From Paracrocinitomix mangrovi (lineage in GTDB: Bacteria > Bacteroidota > Bacteroidia > Flavobacteriales_D > Crocinitomicaceae): 64,000 nucleotides of DNA. Location: positions 4,301,763 through 4,365,762 of the forward strand of contig NZ_CP091819.1 of assembly GCF_019740355.2 (NCBI RefSeq), written 5' to 3'. A program made the translations under genes and the position numbers. This document shows positions 1 to 8,368 of this stretch, one piece after another; the first letter of the stretch is position 1; the number at the start of each line of letters is the position of its first letter. A model generated the notes under the pieces. It saw only the letters and a list, made by a program, of their open reading frames with translations, had not been told where the DNA came from and searched no databases.

Positions 1-17
1 ATAATTTTTTAATCAAC

Positions 18-2369
18 TTATTTAATTTGCTGCTTTTGAGTAAAGATTGGATTTCCAAGCTGATCATATACAACAATCACATACATTCCTGTTTGAACAT
101 TTGAAACATCTAAGCTATTTTGAACTGTTTCTTCTTTTACCACTCGTCCACTCATATCTAATAATTTAACTGTCCCTTTTTCAATACCTGAAATATTGAT
201 GCTTTCAGATGCCGGGTTAGGGAAGATTTTAATGTCTTGAGTAAATTCAGCAATTCCTGCACCGCTTAATTCTGTGATGTAAAAATCATCTACTCCGGCC
301 TTCATTACGTGACCTGGTGAAAAGTCTGTTGCTAAGAAAGTTATTTGCATTAAATCTGTTACTGCCATATAATCAGTCACCTTAATGCTCATGTTTGTCC
401 AATTACTTACAACAGCATTGTTCAATCCAAGAGATGCTACTTGAATCACACCTTGTCCATTTGATATGTAAATGGCTAATGAATCATTTGCACCACCACT
501 ACCAAATCCATTAAAGAACCAGTAGTCAAAGTTGATTTCAGGATTCATATATCCGCTCAAATCCATAATTGGAGATTTTAATTCAACAGATCCTCCGTCA
601 ACATCATCTCCACCAACTGTTCCTGAACCGTTTCCAGTTAAATAGGCAAAACCTGAACAATCATCAATTACATCTGAAAAAGGATTGGCTACTTCACCAC
701 TTGCCTGTGCTCCAACCGGAACTTCTCTCACCCAATGGCCTGCTGTAGCGCTTCCAAATGTGGTCCATCCAAAGTCAAACGTAAAATCATCTTGAATTCC
801 TGTACCAACTTGAAGTTCATGTGAATTGTTTGCAATTGTCAATGAAACTCCTGCATCACAATCATTTGTTCTTAACCACTTACCTGCAGTAATGTTGTAG
901 TTGTCTTCGTAAAACAAATCAAAACTCACTTCACCGTTTGCATCTGTAATTCCTTCAAAGTTTTGTAAAGTATGTTCAACCAATACGCTTGCTCCTGCAA
1001 CCGGATCAGAAGTTTGATCATCAACAACAGTAATTGTTGCCGTAAATAAAGGAATTTGCTCTAAAGCTACATTTTCATTCAATATCGTTCCGCTTACAAA
1101 ATCAATATCAAGCGTATCTGCATAAAATCCACTGGCTGAATATCTCACTTGATACATTCCGGTATTAGTGGTTCCAATACTGTAATCTCCTAAAACATCT
1201 GTATTGTCTGTAGTTGCAGTTGTCAAAATTTCAATTAATGCATTGTTGATTGGTTGTCCTGTTCCTGCATTAGTAACGTTTCCTTGCAAATAGCAACTTG
1301 GAGTAGGGTTAAATCCTAATACATAAAGTCCTTCTTCAATATCAGAAGCAATAATGTTTCCTGAAGCAAAGAATGGATATACTCCCCAGCATCCGTTAAA
1401 AGTTCCGCCACTATAGTTTGGTGAAGTATCATAAAATCCAACTTCTACCATGTTATTTGGATCACTAATATCATGAATAACAACGCCATCTGTATAATAT
1501 GAGGTTACTAAATAGTTGTTCAGAACGTGCGAATTATGCGGAATTATATTGTTCCCGGGTGAAGATTGAATATTATCTAAAAATATTGGATTCGCTGGGT
1601 TTGAGATATCGTATGAATCAATAAAACCATTTGAAACTTCATCTGTGGTGAACAATGTTTGTCCATCATCAGATGGCCAGCAGTTATGTGTAAAGTTATT
1701 TGATGTAGCTAGTGTTCCTATTATGTCTGTTACGCCAACATTTGCTTTATCAGTTAGATCAACAATAGAGAAGAAGCCATCATTTACGTGAGAAAAATAT
1801 CCTGTATCATTTCTTACAAATCCATCATGAACATACCATTGCTCAAATGAACCTACTTCTATAGGGTTCATAGGGTCTGTAGCGACATCTAAAATAATTA
1901 CACCTCCATTATCTCTATCTGCTCCAAAAATGTAAACATAACCATCTGCTTGATAAAGGTTGTGAGCTGATGACCATTGATTTCCCATTGGTCCGTTATA
2001 ATGAGTAGTGGGTAAAGTTGTGCTAGACGGTAGCGGAGATAAGTCAATAATTAAAAGACCCTCACTAGCTTCAGTTGTAACGTAAGCATAGTCTCCATAA
2101 ACTTTGATATCTCTCCAAATAGAGTTCATACCCGGAATCCAGGCAATTTCAACAAGGTTTGATGGGTCTGTAACGTCAACAATTGAGGTGCCGTCCATAG
2201 TTCCAACCAGGGCGTATTCATTGTTTAATTCATCCGTATATCCCCAAATGTCATTTAAATCAGTACTATGCATTGTAGCAATATCCATGTATCCTAGGGA
2301 ATCCATGTTTATTTGGGAAAATGAATTGAAAGTAAAGGCCGTTAAAGCCAGGAGTAGTAAATTTTTCAT
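18..2369 (-). CDS. Secreted LVIVD-repeat (choice-of-anchor B) protein with T9SS sorting domain
   Basis: Predicted to be exported by the Sec system and then across the outer membrane by type IX secretion, where it would be cell-surface attached or released. I chose the ATG at 2369 because it opens a typical signal peptide (MKNLLLLALTAF...FS-Q); an in-frame ATG at 2420 would add 17 residues unlike a signal. The first half carries LVIVD/beta-propeller-like repeats (GTSIVDVTDP, GLLIIDLS). The middle has two carboxypeptidase-regulatory-like beta domains (AGTGQPINNALIEI). A jelly-roll-like region follows. The last ~75 residues are a type A sorting domain (IKIFPNPASESINI ... GMYVIVVYD). Substrate and function are unknown; adhesion is only a guess. 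Confidence 0.88.
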   Translation of the reverse strand: MKNLLLLALTAFTFNSFSQINMDSLGYMDIATMHSTDLNDIWGYTDELNNEYALVGTMDGTSIVDVTDPSNLVEIAWIPGMNSIWRDIKVYGDYAYVTTEASEGLLIIDLSPLPSSTTLPTTHYNGPMGNQWSSAHNLYQADGYVYIFGADRDNGGVIILDVATDPMNPIEVGSFEQWYVHDGFVRNDTGYFSHVNDGFFSIVDLTDKANVGVTDIIGTLATSNNFTHNCWPSDDGQTLFTTDEVSNGFIDSYDISNPANPIFLDNIQSSPGNNIIPHNSHVLNNYLVTSYYTDGVVIHDISDPNNMVEVGFYDTSPNYSGGTFNGCWGVYPFFASGNIIASDIEEGLYVLGFNPTPSCYLQGNVTNAGTGQPINNALIEILTTATTDNTDVLGDYSIGTTNTGMYQVRYSASGFYADTLDIDFVSGTILNENVALEQIPLFTATITVVDDQTSDPVAGASVLVEHTLQNFEGITDANGEVSFDLFYEDNYNITAGKWLRTNDCDAGVSLTIANNSHELQVGTGIQDDFTFDFGWTTFGSATAGHWVREVPVGAQASGEVANPFSDVIDDCSGFAYLTGNGSGTVGGDDVDGGSVELKSPIMDLSGYMNPEINFDYWFFNGFGSGGANDSLAIYISNGQGVIQVASLGLNNAVVSNWTNMSIKVTDYMAVTDLMQITFLATDFSPGHVMKAGVDDFYITELSGAGIAEFTQDIKIFPNPASESINISGIEKGTVKLLDMSGRVVKEETVQNSLDVSNVQTGMYVIVVYDQLGNPIFTQKQQIK

Positions 2370-2395
2370 GTGTAGATTATGTGTATTGAGATTAC

Positions 2396-2403
2396 CAAAT
2401 TTA
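2396..2403 (-). promoter_or_regulatory. Candidate -7 promoter box (TAAATTTG)
   Basis: The minus strand reads TAAATTTG, an exact match to the Bacteroidota -7 consensus TAnnTTTG, 26 bp upstream of the ATG of the LVIVD-repeat gene. No clear -33 TTTG is visible at the expected distance. Confidence 0.4.
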
Positions 2404-2470
2404 CTACTTTTATACCACATTACAGTTCAGATCGCTAAAACAGGTCTACAGTTCAATAAACCCTTATCAA

Positions 2471-3556
2471 ATGAAACGCAGTCTTTTAACAGCAATATCA
2501 GTATTTTCAGTCGTTTTATCAATAGCTTGTCTTAATGACTATTACAGCGTAGATAAAGATGGTGAATTACACGAAGCCAATCCATATGAGTACGAAAGAA
2601 CGCTGCATAAAAATTTTTACGTAGAAGGAATTGCATCAAGATTACCGGAAATTCATGAAAAATTGGAGGAATCAGGAAGTTATATGGATTTGTCTGATTA
2701 TGCAACAAATTTGATGCGATTGGGGAAATATGAACTTTCAAAAGATATATTAAAAGCACTTTATGAATTGCATCCTGATGAATACCAATTGGCTGCTAAT
2801 TTGGGAACTGCCTATGAATTGTGCGGTGAAGTAGATAGTGCTCTCAAATATATCAATAGAGGAATTGAATTAAATCCTGAATCACATCAAGGAAGTGAAT
2901 GGGTTCATGTAAAAATTTTGGAAGCAAAAAAGGAGATTGAAAAGAATAAAAACTGGTTAAAGCACAATACAATTTTAGGTTTAACAGAGGAACAGGAATC
3001 TGATGATGATGTTAGAAGTCAACTTTGGATTCAGTTAGTTGAGCGTTTTCCATTTACTCCGGCAAATGATCCAATGATGGCAGATTTGCTGGTTGACTTG
3101 GGAGATTGTTTCTCTAGTACTATCTCAGTAGAATATGGCCTGGCTTATTATGAAGTGTCTAAGTTTTATCATGGAAATTCAAGCGCAGCAATTGATGAAA
3201 AAATTAAACATGCCAATGAATTGATTGAGGAATATAAAAACGCAAAGCCTAATGAGAAATCAAGTCACGGAATTGTGGAAAGATTTGATCCTATTGATTA
3301 CAAGGATATAATGGATGAGCATGATCAAGAACCTGAAGTGGAAATTGCATGGGATAAAATTAATCTAGATTTAGATTCACTTCTGGGTATGATTGATGAG
3401 CGTCCAGCTCCGGTTAAAATAGTTGAAGAAACTATTGAAGGGCCTTCATTAGGGGAGGGTAGAAAACGCGTTAAAAATCCATATGTTAAATGGATATTGT
3501 TAGCGGGAGGAGTAATACTTGTAATTGTATTGTACAACTGGGTCAGAAAGAAGTAA
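2471..3556 (+). CDS. TPR-repeat protein with exported N-terminus and C-terminal membrane helix
   Basis: Unknown function. The N-terminus is a hydrophobic signal ending in a possible lipobox (LSIAC, Cys20). At least two tetratricopeptide repeats lie at about residues 75-150 (LMRLGKYELSKDILKALYELHP; LGTAYELCGEVDSALKYINRGIELNP), suggesting a protein-protein interaction role. A hydrophobic segment at about 338-357 followed by RKK looks like a transmembrane helix. A lipidated N-terminus plus a C-terminal helix is an odd pairing, so either the Cys is not lipidated or the protein is anchored at both ends. It is divergent from the gene at 18-2369 and overlaps the 3' end of trmN6 by 14 bp (convergent). 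Confidence 0.8.
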   Translation: MKRSLLTAISVFSVVLSIACLNDYYSVDKDGELHEANPYEYERTLHKNFYVEGIASRLPEIHEKLEESGSYMDLSDYATNLMRLGKYELSKDILKALYELHPDEYQLAANLGTAYELCGEVDSALKYINRGIELNPESHQGSEWVHVKILEAKKEIEKNKNWLKHNTILGLTEEQESDDDVRSQLWIQLVERFPFTPANDPMMADLLVDLGDCFSSTISVEYGLAYYEVSKFYHGNSSAAIDEKIKHANELIEEYKNAKPNEKSSHGIVERFDPIDYKDIMDEHDQEPEVEIAWDKINLDLDSLLGMIDERPAPVKIVEETIEGPSLGEGRKRVKNPYVKWILLAGGVILVIVLYNWVRKK

Positions 3557-4274
3557 GATCTGTACCGTGAAACTCTTTTGTTAATTCAACATATTCGGCA
3601 GAATATTGATTCTGATCGTTCTTAATAAGTAAAGTTGATTCAATGGGATCTATGTCTTGTTTCCCCAAGCATATAAATGCACGTTTTTTATTGCCAGAAG
3701 GTGAAACGCTGTGTAAAATGTGATGCAGATACAAATCGTTATCAAAAGCTCTTTCAAGATGTTCAGTAATCAAATCATGAGGAATAACTATAAAACAGCT
3801 TCCATCTTCATTTAATAATTCGTCAATACCTTCATAAAGTTCAAAAGTCTCTAGAGTTGTATTGTGTCTTGCATTGTTTTTAGTGAGGTTGTCACTCAAA
3901 TAGGTTCCGTTAAAATAAGGTGGATTACAAATAATGAGGTCAAACTTATCCATTGAGCCAAATTGTTGTAAGCTGGATTTGATTCCTAAAATTCGGTTTT
4001 TGTATTTGGATTGAGCAAAATTGTGCTGCGCTTCATTAAAGGAAATTGTCTCGGGTTCAATAGCTGTAATATCTGCTTGTTCAAATGATTGAGCCATCAT
4101 CAACGCCAATACTCCGGTTCCTGTTCCAATGTCTAAGATTCTTTTCGGTTCTTTTTGGAGTTTTGAAATGGTTTTTGCGGTCCATGATCCTAAAACCATG
4201 GCGTCTGTTCCTACTTTAAGTGGATTTTCATCCTGAACAATTTCAAAATGCTTGAATTTAAAAGGTTTTGACAT
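3543..4274 (-). CDS. trmN6: tRNA1(Val) (adenine(37)-N6)-methyltransferase
   Basis: Methylates N6 of A37 in tRNA-Val using S-adenosylmethionine; cytoplasmic. It is a Rossmann-fold methyltransferase with the SAM-binding motif DIGTGTG at residues 48-54 and the N6-adenine catalytic motif NPPY at 117-120. The N-terminal KFKHFEIVQDENPLKVGTDAMVLG is typical of the YfiC family, and 243 residues is the usual length. It lies 11 bp behind rimM and is probably the last gene of the rpsP-rimM-trmN6 operon, all concerned with ribosome or tRNA maturation. Assignment by family features; exact tRNA target not provable from sequence. Confidence 0.9.
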   Translation of the reverse strand: MSKPFKFKHFEIVQDENPLKVGTDAMVLGSWTAKTISKLQKEPKRILDIGTGTGVLALMMAQSFEQADITAIEPETISFNEAQHNFAQSKYKNRILGIKSSLQQFGSMDKFDLIICNPPYFNGTYLSDNLTKNNARHNTTLETFELYEGIDELLNEDGSCFIVIPHDLITEHLERAFDNDLYLHHILHSVSPSGNKKRAFICLGKQDIDPIESTLLIKNDQNQYSAEYVELTKEFHGTDLTSF

Positions 4275-4285
4275 GCCTTTAGAAT

Positions 4286-4816
4286 TTACTCCAGGTACAT
4301 TTCAATCAAACCGGGAGGAGCGCTAATGTGGAGAATTTGATTTTCACGATCAACCTCTTCTATAAACTCATCTTGTTTGGGGATTAGAATTTCTTTTCCA
4401 TCAGCATCAATTTGAATGATGGGATTTCCACTCAAATCAATTATACCAAGGACAGTTCCTATTTCACCATGTTCTTTATCTACCACAGTGTATCCTTCAA
4501 TTTCAAAGTAATAGAATTGATTTCCTTCTGTCTCCGGTAAAACTTCAAGTGGTAAAAACAAATCCTTTCTCAGGATCAGATTGACTTGTTTTTCAGTGTC
4601 AACAAGTTCGAATTTTACAACAGCATATCCATTATTTCTCATTCGGATATACTCCAAAAAAAAAGGAATCAGTTTTCCATCTATTTCAATGAAAACTGAT
4701 TCCAGTTCTTTATAATCATAAGGATCGTCTACATCAAGAAAAATTGAAACTTCTCCTTTGTAACCGTGAGCTTTTGAAACATGCCCTAATCGGAAACAAT
4801 CCTCTTTTAGAAACAT
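4286..4816 (-). CDS. rimM: Ribosome maturation factor RimM
   Basis: Assists 30S subunit assembly, in other bacteria by binding ribosomal protein S19 near the 3' domain of 16S rRNA. At 176 residues it has the family length. The N-terminal RimM barrel begins LGHVSKAHGYKGEVSIFL, and the C-terminal PRC-barrel contains the usual run GEIGTVLGIIDLSGNPIIQI followed by ILIPKQDEFI. It sits 23 bp downstream of rpsP and 11 bp upstream of trmN6, matching the common rpsP-rimM pairing of bacteria. No anomalies seen. Confidence 0.96.
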   Translation of the reverse strand: MFLKEDCFRLGHVSKAHGYKGEVSIFLDVDDPYDYKELESVFIEIDGKLIPFFLEYIRMRNNGYAVVKFELVDTEKQVNLILRKDLFLPLEVLPETEGNQFYYFEIEGYTVVDKEHGEIGTVLGIIDLSGNPIIQIDADGKEILIPKQDEFIEEVDRENQILHISAPPGLIEMYLE

Positions 4817-4839
4817 TATTGCTAATTAAAGGGAGGTTA

Positions 4840-5484
4840 TTATTCCTCTTCTTTAGCTGCTTCCTCTTCAGCTGGAGCTTCCTCAGCAGCAGGTGCCTCT
4901 TCAGTAGCCTCAGCAGCAGGTGCCTCTTCAGTAGCCTCAGCAGCCGGAGCTTCTTCAGTTGCTTCTGCAACCGGAGCCTCTTCAGTAGCTTCTCCTTCTT
5001 CAGCAGCAGGTGCTTCTTCAACAGCCGGAGCTTCTTTAGCAGCAATAGCAGCAGCTTTCGCAGCGTTTTGCTCAGCTTCAGCTTTCAATCTCTCAGCTTT
5101 TTCTGTTTCTTTTGCTTTTGCAATAGAATCAGCTTTACCTTCAATCTTAGCATCTTTATCTTTCATCCAAGCTTCAAACTTTTTAGAAGCGTCAGCATCA
5201 GATATAGCACCTTTTTGTACTCCTTTGTCTAAGTGATTTTTTAACAAAACACCTTTGTACGACAAAATTGCTCTAGCAGTATCAGTAGGTTGTGCACCAA
5301 CTTTTACCCAGTGTAAAGCTCTATCAAAGTCCAAGTCAATAGTAGCAGGATCTGTATTTGGATTGTAAGTTCCGATTTTTTCAATGAAACGACCGTCTCT
5401 TTTTGCTCTTTCATCAGCAATTACAATGTGATAAAATGCTGCTCTTTTCTTTCCGTGTCTTTGTAATCTAATTTTTGTTGCCAT
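4840..5484 (-). CDS. rpsP: 30S ribosomal protein S16 with long acidic repeat tail
   Basis: Structural protein of the small ribosomal subunit. Residues 1-~80 are canonical S16 ([50 protein letters not shown]). The classical protein is ~80-90 residues; here it runs to 214. Residues ~85-150 are charged and probably helical, and residues ~150-214 are an Ala/Glu/Pro tail holding four 9-residue repeats. C-terminal extensions of S16 are common in Bacteroidota, but a strongly acidic tandem-repeat tail is notable on a normally basic protein. First gene of rpsP-rimM-trmN6, behind a consensus promoter and a leader with two hairpins. Confidence 0.97.
   Translation of the reverse strand: MATKIRLQRHGKKRAAFYHIVIADERAKRDGRFIEKIGTYNPNTDPATIDLDFDRALHWVKVGAQPTDTARAILSYKGVLLKNHLDKGVQKGAISDADASKKFEAWMKDKDAKIEGKADSIAKAKETEKAERLKAEAEQNAAKAAAIAAKEAPAVEEAPAAEEGEATEEAPVAEATEEAPAAEATEEAPAAEATEEAPAAEEAPAEEEAAKEEE
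4882..4989 (-). repeat. Four tandem 27-bp coding repeats in the rpsP tail
   Basis: S16 residues 166-201 are four back-to-back copies of a nine-residue unit (ATEEAPAAE, with the first copy having V for A). The DNA copies differ at silent positions, so the repeat is old enough to have diverged. Such arrays expand and contract by slippage. Confidence 0.85.
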
Positions 5485-5499
5485 TAAGCGTTATAATTT

Positions 5500-5561
5500 G
5501 GAGTGCGAAACTCCGGTTAATAATTAATTTTCCTCCACCTCACAGGTTTCGGCCGAAAACC
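5500..5561 (-). promoter_or_regulatory. rpsP leader with two candidate hairpins
   Basis: On the minus strand the ~100-nt leader first contains GGTTTTCGGCCGAAACC (5545-5561), a GGTTT/AAACC stem around a CG-rich centre. It then contains a purine-rich stretch and GGAGTTTCGCACTCC (5500-5514), a perfect 5-bp stem with a 5-nt loop ending 15 nt before the start codon. Ribosomal protein operons often have structured autoregulatory leaders; that role here is inferred. Confidence 0.4.
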
Positions 5562-5590
5562 CTTCTGTTTTATTAGGTATTTCGAGGGCG

Positions 5591-5621
5591 CAAAGATAGT
5601 TAGAATATTATAATAAACAAA
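5591..5621 (-). promoter_or_regulatory. Promoter of the rpsP-rimM-trmN6 operon
   Basis: The minus strand has a -33 box TTTG (5618-5621), a 19-nt spacer, then a -7 box TATCTTTG (5591-5598). This is a full match to the Bacteroidota sigma consensus TTTG-N19-TAnnTTTG. Transcription should begin near 5585, giving a leader of about 100 nt. Confidence 0.7.
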
Positions 5622-5738
5622 GATTGAGAACTTTTTATCAGCAAATGTAAATCCTTGAAAATAAATGAACTGAAAAATAGGTGTTTTTTCTGTGGATTTT
5701 AATCATTAAATTAAATGCAACAGTTACCTATAAAAAGT

Positions 5739-6206
5739 ATGAAAATGAAACTATTCCCATTAGCCTTGGGCGTGATATTCGCCCTCTTGTTGCAATCTTG
5801 TGCATTTCTGAATGATACCCTTGGATCCGGTAATGGAGACGAAGGTGGAGGAGGAACCAGAGGTCAATCCAATGGTGGAACTTATGAATCATATAAAGTA
5901 TTGAAAATACCCTATGGCCACATTCCACCTTCTGGTCAATGTAGAGTCTGGGTTCCGGGAAAACCACCTGGAAAGCAAGCTTCTTCAACCTCTTGTAGTC
6001 AGGCTAAAAAAGATTGTCCCGCTAATGCCTGGATAATTAGTAGAACAGGCTCAGATAATAAGCTACTTAAAGTCCAAAAGTGTGGATCTATTCCTGGAAA
6101 AGTTGTCTCCACTGAGACATACATTATTGATAATGATGCCCAGAACGACAATAATAACGGAAAGGGAAACAGTAATGGAAAAGGAAATGGAAACGGAAAA
6201 AAATAA
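5739..6206 (+). CDS. Small lipoprotein with Gly/Asn/Lys-rich tail, function unknown
   Basis: I do not recognise a family. The start is taken at ATG 5739 (MKMKLFPLALGVIFALLLQSC), giving a lipoprotein signal with lipid-attachment Cys21; an upstream ATG at 5715 would add eight polar residues. The mature part begins with a Gly-rich linker. It then has a compact region with several Cys and Pro (YGHIPPSGQCRVWVPGKPPG ... CSQAKKDCPANAW ... VQKCG) and ends in a low-complexity NGKGN tail. The paired cysteines suggest a disulfide-stabilised envelope domain. It is monocistronic with a terminator just after it, convergent with mltF. Confidence 0.75.
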   Translation: MKMKLFPLALGVIFALLLQSCAFLNDTLGSGNGDEGGGGTRGQSNGGTYESYKVLKIPYGHIPPSGQCRVWVPGKPPGKQASSTSCSQAKKDCPANAWIISRTGSDNKLLKVQKCGSIPGKVVSTETYIIDNDAQNDNNNGKGNSNGKGNGNGKK

Positions 6207-6212
6207 GTTTAG

Positions 6213-6238
6213 AAGGGAGGCAGTGGTCTCTCTTTTTT
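6213..6238 (+). terminator. Rho-independent terminator
   Basis: A seven-pair stem (AAGGGAG / CTCTCTT, one G-T pair) with an 8-nt loop is followed by TTTT, directly behind the small lipoprotein gene and abutting the stop codon of mltF. Confidence 0.5.
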
Positions 6239-7646
6239 AATCTCCCGGTTCAGGAAAAGCAGATTTGTATTCTTCAAATCGCTGTAAAACTTCTATGACA
6301 TACTCATATGTTTCGACACCTCTACAATATCCATTTTTAACCACTTCGTCTCTATAATATTTGGGCTTAGATAGGTTTAAAAGCATTTTGTTGACATTGT
6401 CATCCCAAACATTTTGATCCTTTTCATATTTTTCACAAAGTGCTCTGGCGTCATCAATGTGTGCCCTCCCTGTATTGAAGGTGGCCAGGGTAAATTTCAT
6501 TGCTTCAGTTGAATCAGGAATTTCTTCAAGCCATTGCTGGAAGTTTTTATTCAGTTTTTTAACACCGGCTTTAATTTGTGCATCTGCTGACGAATTTCTA
6601 CTTATACCGTATGCAGATGCTGTTGATGGCATGAATTGAAATATCCCAAAAGCTCCGGCCCATGAAGTTTTCCATGTTTCAAATTTTGATTCCTGATAAA
6701 TAATTGCCGAGATCAACCTCCAATCCCAACCAATTTTGGCCGCTTCTTCTTTGATGATTTCATCATATGGTGATAATTGACCTTCAGGCACTAAGGAAGA
6801 ATAGGGTTGTTGTGCCTTGGAAGTGAGGTTTTTACGATCAAAATATTTGCGTTTTACTTCGCCTATTGTTGAGCGATTAGATCGGTCATTTAACCAAAAG
6901 TTTAATGTGTCTAAAAGCCTTCCACTTCCTTTTCTCAATGCGAATGCAATTTCTCTGTCTTCAGAGAGTTTCAACGAAATATCTAAGTTGCTGTAATAAT
7001 TCAAGTCAATTTTTGCAACATTCTCATCAGCAATTGTGTAATCAATTTCACCATCACTTACTTGCCTAATAAGTTCTTCTGTAATCAATTCTCCACTGGT
7101 TGGAACAATGGTAAGGTTTAAATTTAGTTTGTCATTAATCAACACAATTTGCTCATAAAACGAGGAGTTTTTCCAAACATGAATGGTCTTTCCATACAAT
7201 TGTTCTATTTCAGTAACCAATTGATTAACTGTATCAGTATCCGCAGGAATTCTTTGAATTAAAACGTCATGCGTTAAAATATGAGGTGTTGAAAAGTCAA
7301 CATACCTTTTGCGGTTTTCTGTTATTGTAAGATTACAGGCCACTATATCACCCTCACAATTGGCCAAAAGTTCATACATCTCGTCCAGGTCGTTCACCAT
7401 TCTTACCTGAAGTCTGATATTCATGTCTTTACAAAATTCATGGAGCAATTCATATTCAAAGCCCATGTTTCTACCTCTGTAAATAAAATAGGATGCAGGT
7501 CCATTTTCAGCTAAAATGGTCAGTACCGAATCTTTTTGTACTTCTTCCCAGTCTCTGTGACAACGCTCAATTTCTACTGTTTCTTCCTCTTCTTCCTGAC
7601 AGGAACATAGTAAACATAAAAGAAATAAAGGGAGTAGGCGAATCAT
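6237..7646 (-). CDS. mltF: Membrane-bound lytic murein transglycosylase F
   Basis: Outer-membrane lipoprotein that cleaves peptidoglycan glycan strands to 1,6-anhydro products. The signal peptide ends in a lipobox (LLCSC, Cys16). Residues ~45-270 are a periplasmic solute-binding (SBP_bac_3-like) module, regulatory in known MltF. Residues ~290-460 are an SLT lysozyme-like domain with the catalytic Glu at 319 (YQES) and the family motif GIFQFMPSTA at 334-343. Length 469 fits. It lies 18 bp downstream of acpH and is probably co-transcribed with it. No key residue appears to be missing. Confidence 0.94.
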   Translation of the reverse strand: MIRLLPLFLLCLLCSCQEEEEETVEIERCHRDWEEVQKDSVLTILAENGPASYFIYRGRNMGFEYELLHEFCKDMNIRLQVRMVNDLDEMYELLANCEGDIVACNLTITENRKRYVDFSTPHILTHDVLIQRIPADTDTVNQLVTEIEQLYGKTIHVWKNSSFYEQIVLINDKLNLNLTIVPTSGELITEELIRQVSDGEIDYTIADENVAKIDLNYYSNLDISLKLSEDREIAFALRKGSGRLLDTLNFWLNDRSNRSTIGEVKRKYFDRKNLTSKAQQPYSSLVPEGQLSPYDEIIKEEAAKIGWDWRLISAIIYQESKFETWKTSWAGAFGIFQFMPSTASAYGISRNSSADAQIKAGVKKLNKNFQQWLEEIPDSTEAMKFTLATFNTGRAHIDDARALCEKYEKDQNVWDDNVNKMLLNLSKPKYYRDEVVKNGYCRGVETYEYVIEVLQRFEEYKSAFPEPGD

Positions 7647-7664
7647 TGCTACAATTTATAAAAA

Positions 7665-8261
7665 TTATGCAGATAAACCTTCAATAAATTGTCTTGACTG
7701 TTCTTTGATATCCAAAATGAAAGTGCCAAAGAGTTCATCAAATTGACCTTTATTTTCAACATAAATATCCATGCATTTTGGAAGATCATTTTCAAAATTT
7801 ATTCTTTTGGAAAATTGCCATAAGATCTTTCTGATTCCTTCTTCTGTTGAGTAGTCAAAGAACCAACCGTAATGCTTCAAGTTATTATACATGCGAATAA
7901 AACCCGGGTCAAGATCTGTTAAGTATTGATCTGTTTTTTGATATACCTGATCAATGAATATATTGAAGTCTTTTTTTGAGTATGAATTCCACTCCCTGGC
8001 AAGAAAATGATCCATGATAATATCTGTTGCGATATAGGTTATTTTCTTTATTCCTTTAGATTGGAAGATATGTCCGGCTTCAAGAATATAAGGGGAGTGA
8101 TCTGTGTAATCATCTATAAACCTATGCAGTTTGACACCATTTATAATATTCTTGGGTAAATCAAAATGTTCAAGATTTCCTTTATAGGCATCTCCTGCAA
8201 AATTTCCTGCAATTAATTCAGGATTGTTTCTAGCGATATATGCGTGTCCTAAAAAATTCAA
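7665..8261 (-). CDS. acpH: Acyl carrier protein phosphodiesterase (AcpH/DUF479 family), TTG start
   Basis: AcpH removes the phosphopantetheine arm from acyl carrier protein, turning holo-ACP into apo-ACP. The protein matches the family in order: MNFLGHAYIA at the N-terminus, GNFAGDAYKGN, then GVKLHRFIDDYTDHSP and the later ITYIATDIIMDHFLA. The only start at the canonical position is TTG at 8261: the frame upstream reaches a stop within six codons without an ATG, and the first internal Met lies deep in the fold. It is followed by mltF after 18 bp and is divergent from the Crp-type gene at 8369. Biochemical specificity is by homology only. Confidence 0.85.
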   Translation of the reverse strand: MNFLGHAYIARNNPELIAGNFAGDAYKGNLEHFDLPKNIINGVKLHRFIDDYTDHSPYILEAGHIFQSKGIKKITYIATDIIMDHFLAREWNSYSKKDFNIFIDQVYQKTDQYLTDLDPGFIRMYNNLKHYGWFFDYSTEEGIRKILWQFSKRINFENDLPKCMDIYVENKGQFDELFGTFILDIKEQSRQFIEGLSA

Positions 8262-8334
8262 TTGACTAAAAATAAACTAAAAAATACATTCATCTATAAT
8301 CACGCAGAAGTTTATTAGAAAGTTGAAGTCATCT

Positions 8335-8342
8335 TAATTTTG
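8335..8342 (+). promoter_or_regulatory. Candidate -7 box (TAATTTTG)
   Basis: Exact TAnnTTTG match 26 bp upstream of the Crp/Fnr-family gene at 8369. No clear -33 element was found. Confidence 0.35.
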
Positions 8343-8368
8343 TAATTTCAATATCAGTTAAAAATTGC

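Noticed and set aside
4882..4989. Possible CRISPR-like or non-coding repeat array
   Set aside because: The repeats are in frame inside rpsP, have no spacers, and differ mostly at silent codon positions.
4744..5232. 162-codon plus-strand frame across rpsP
   Set aside because: It is antisense to the well-supported S16 gene, and its Ser/Phe/Leu-rich product simply mirrors the Ala/Glu repeat codons.
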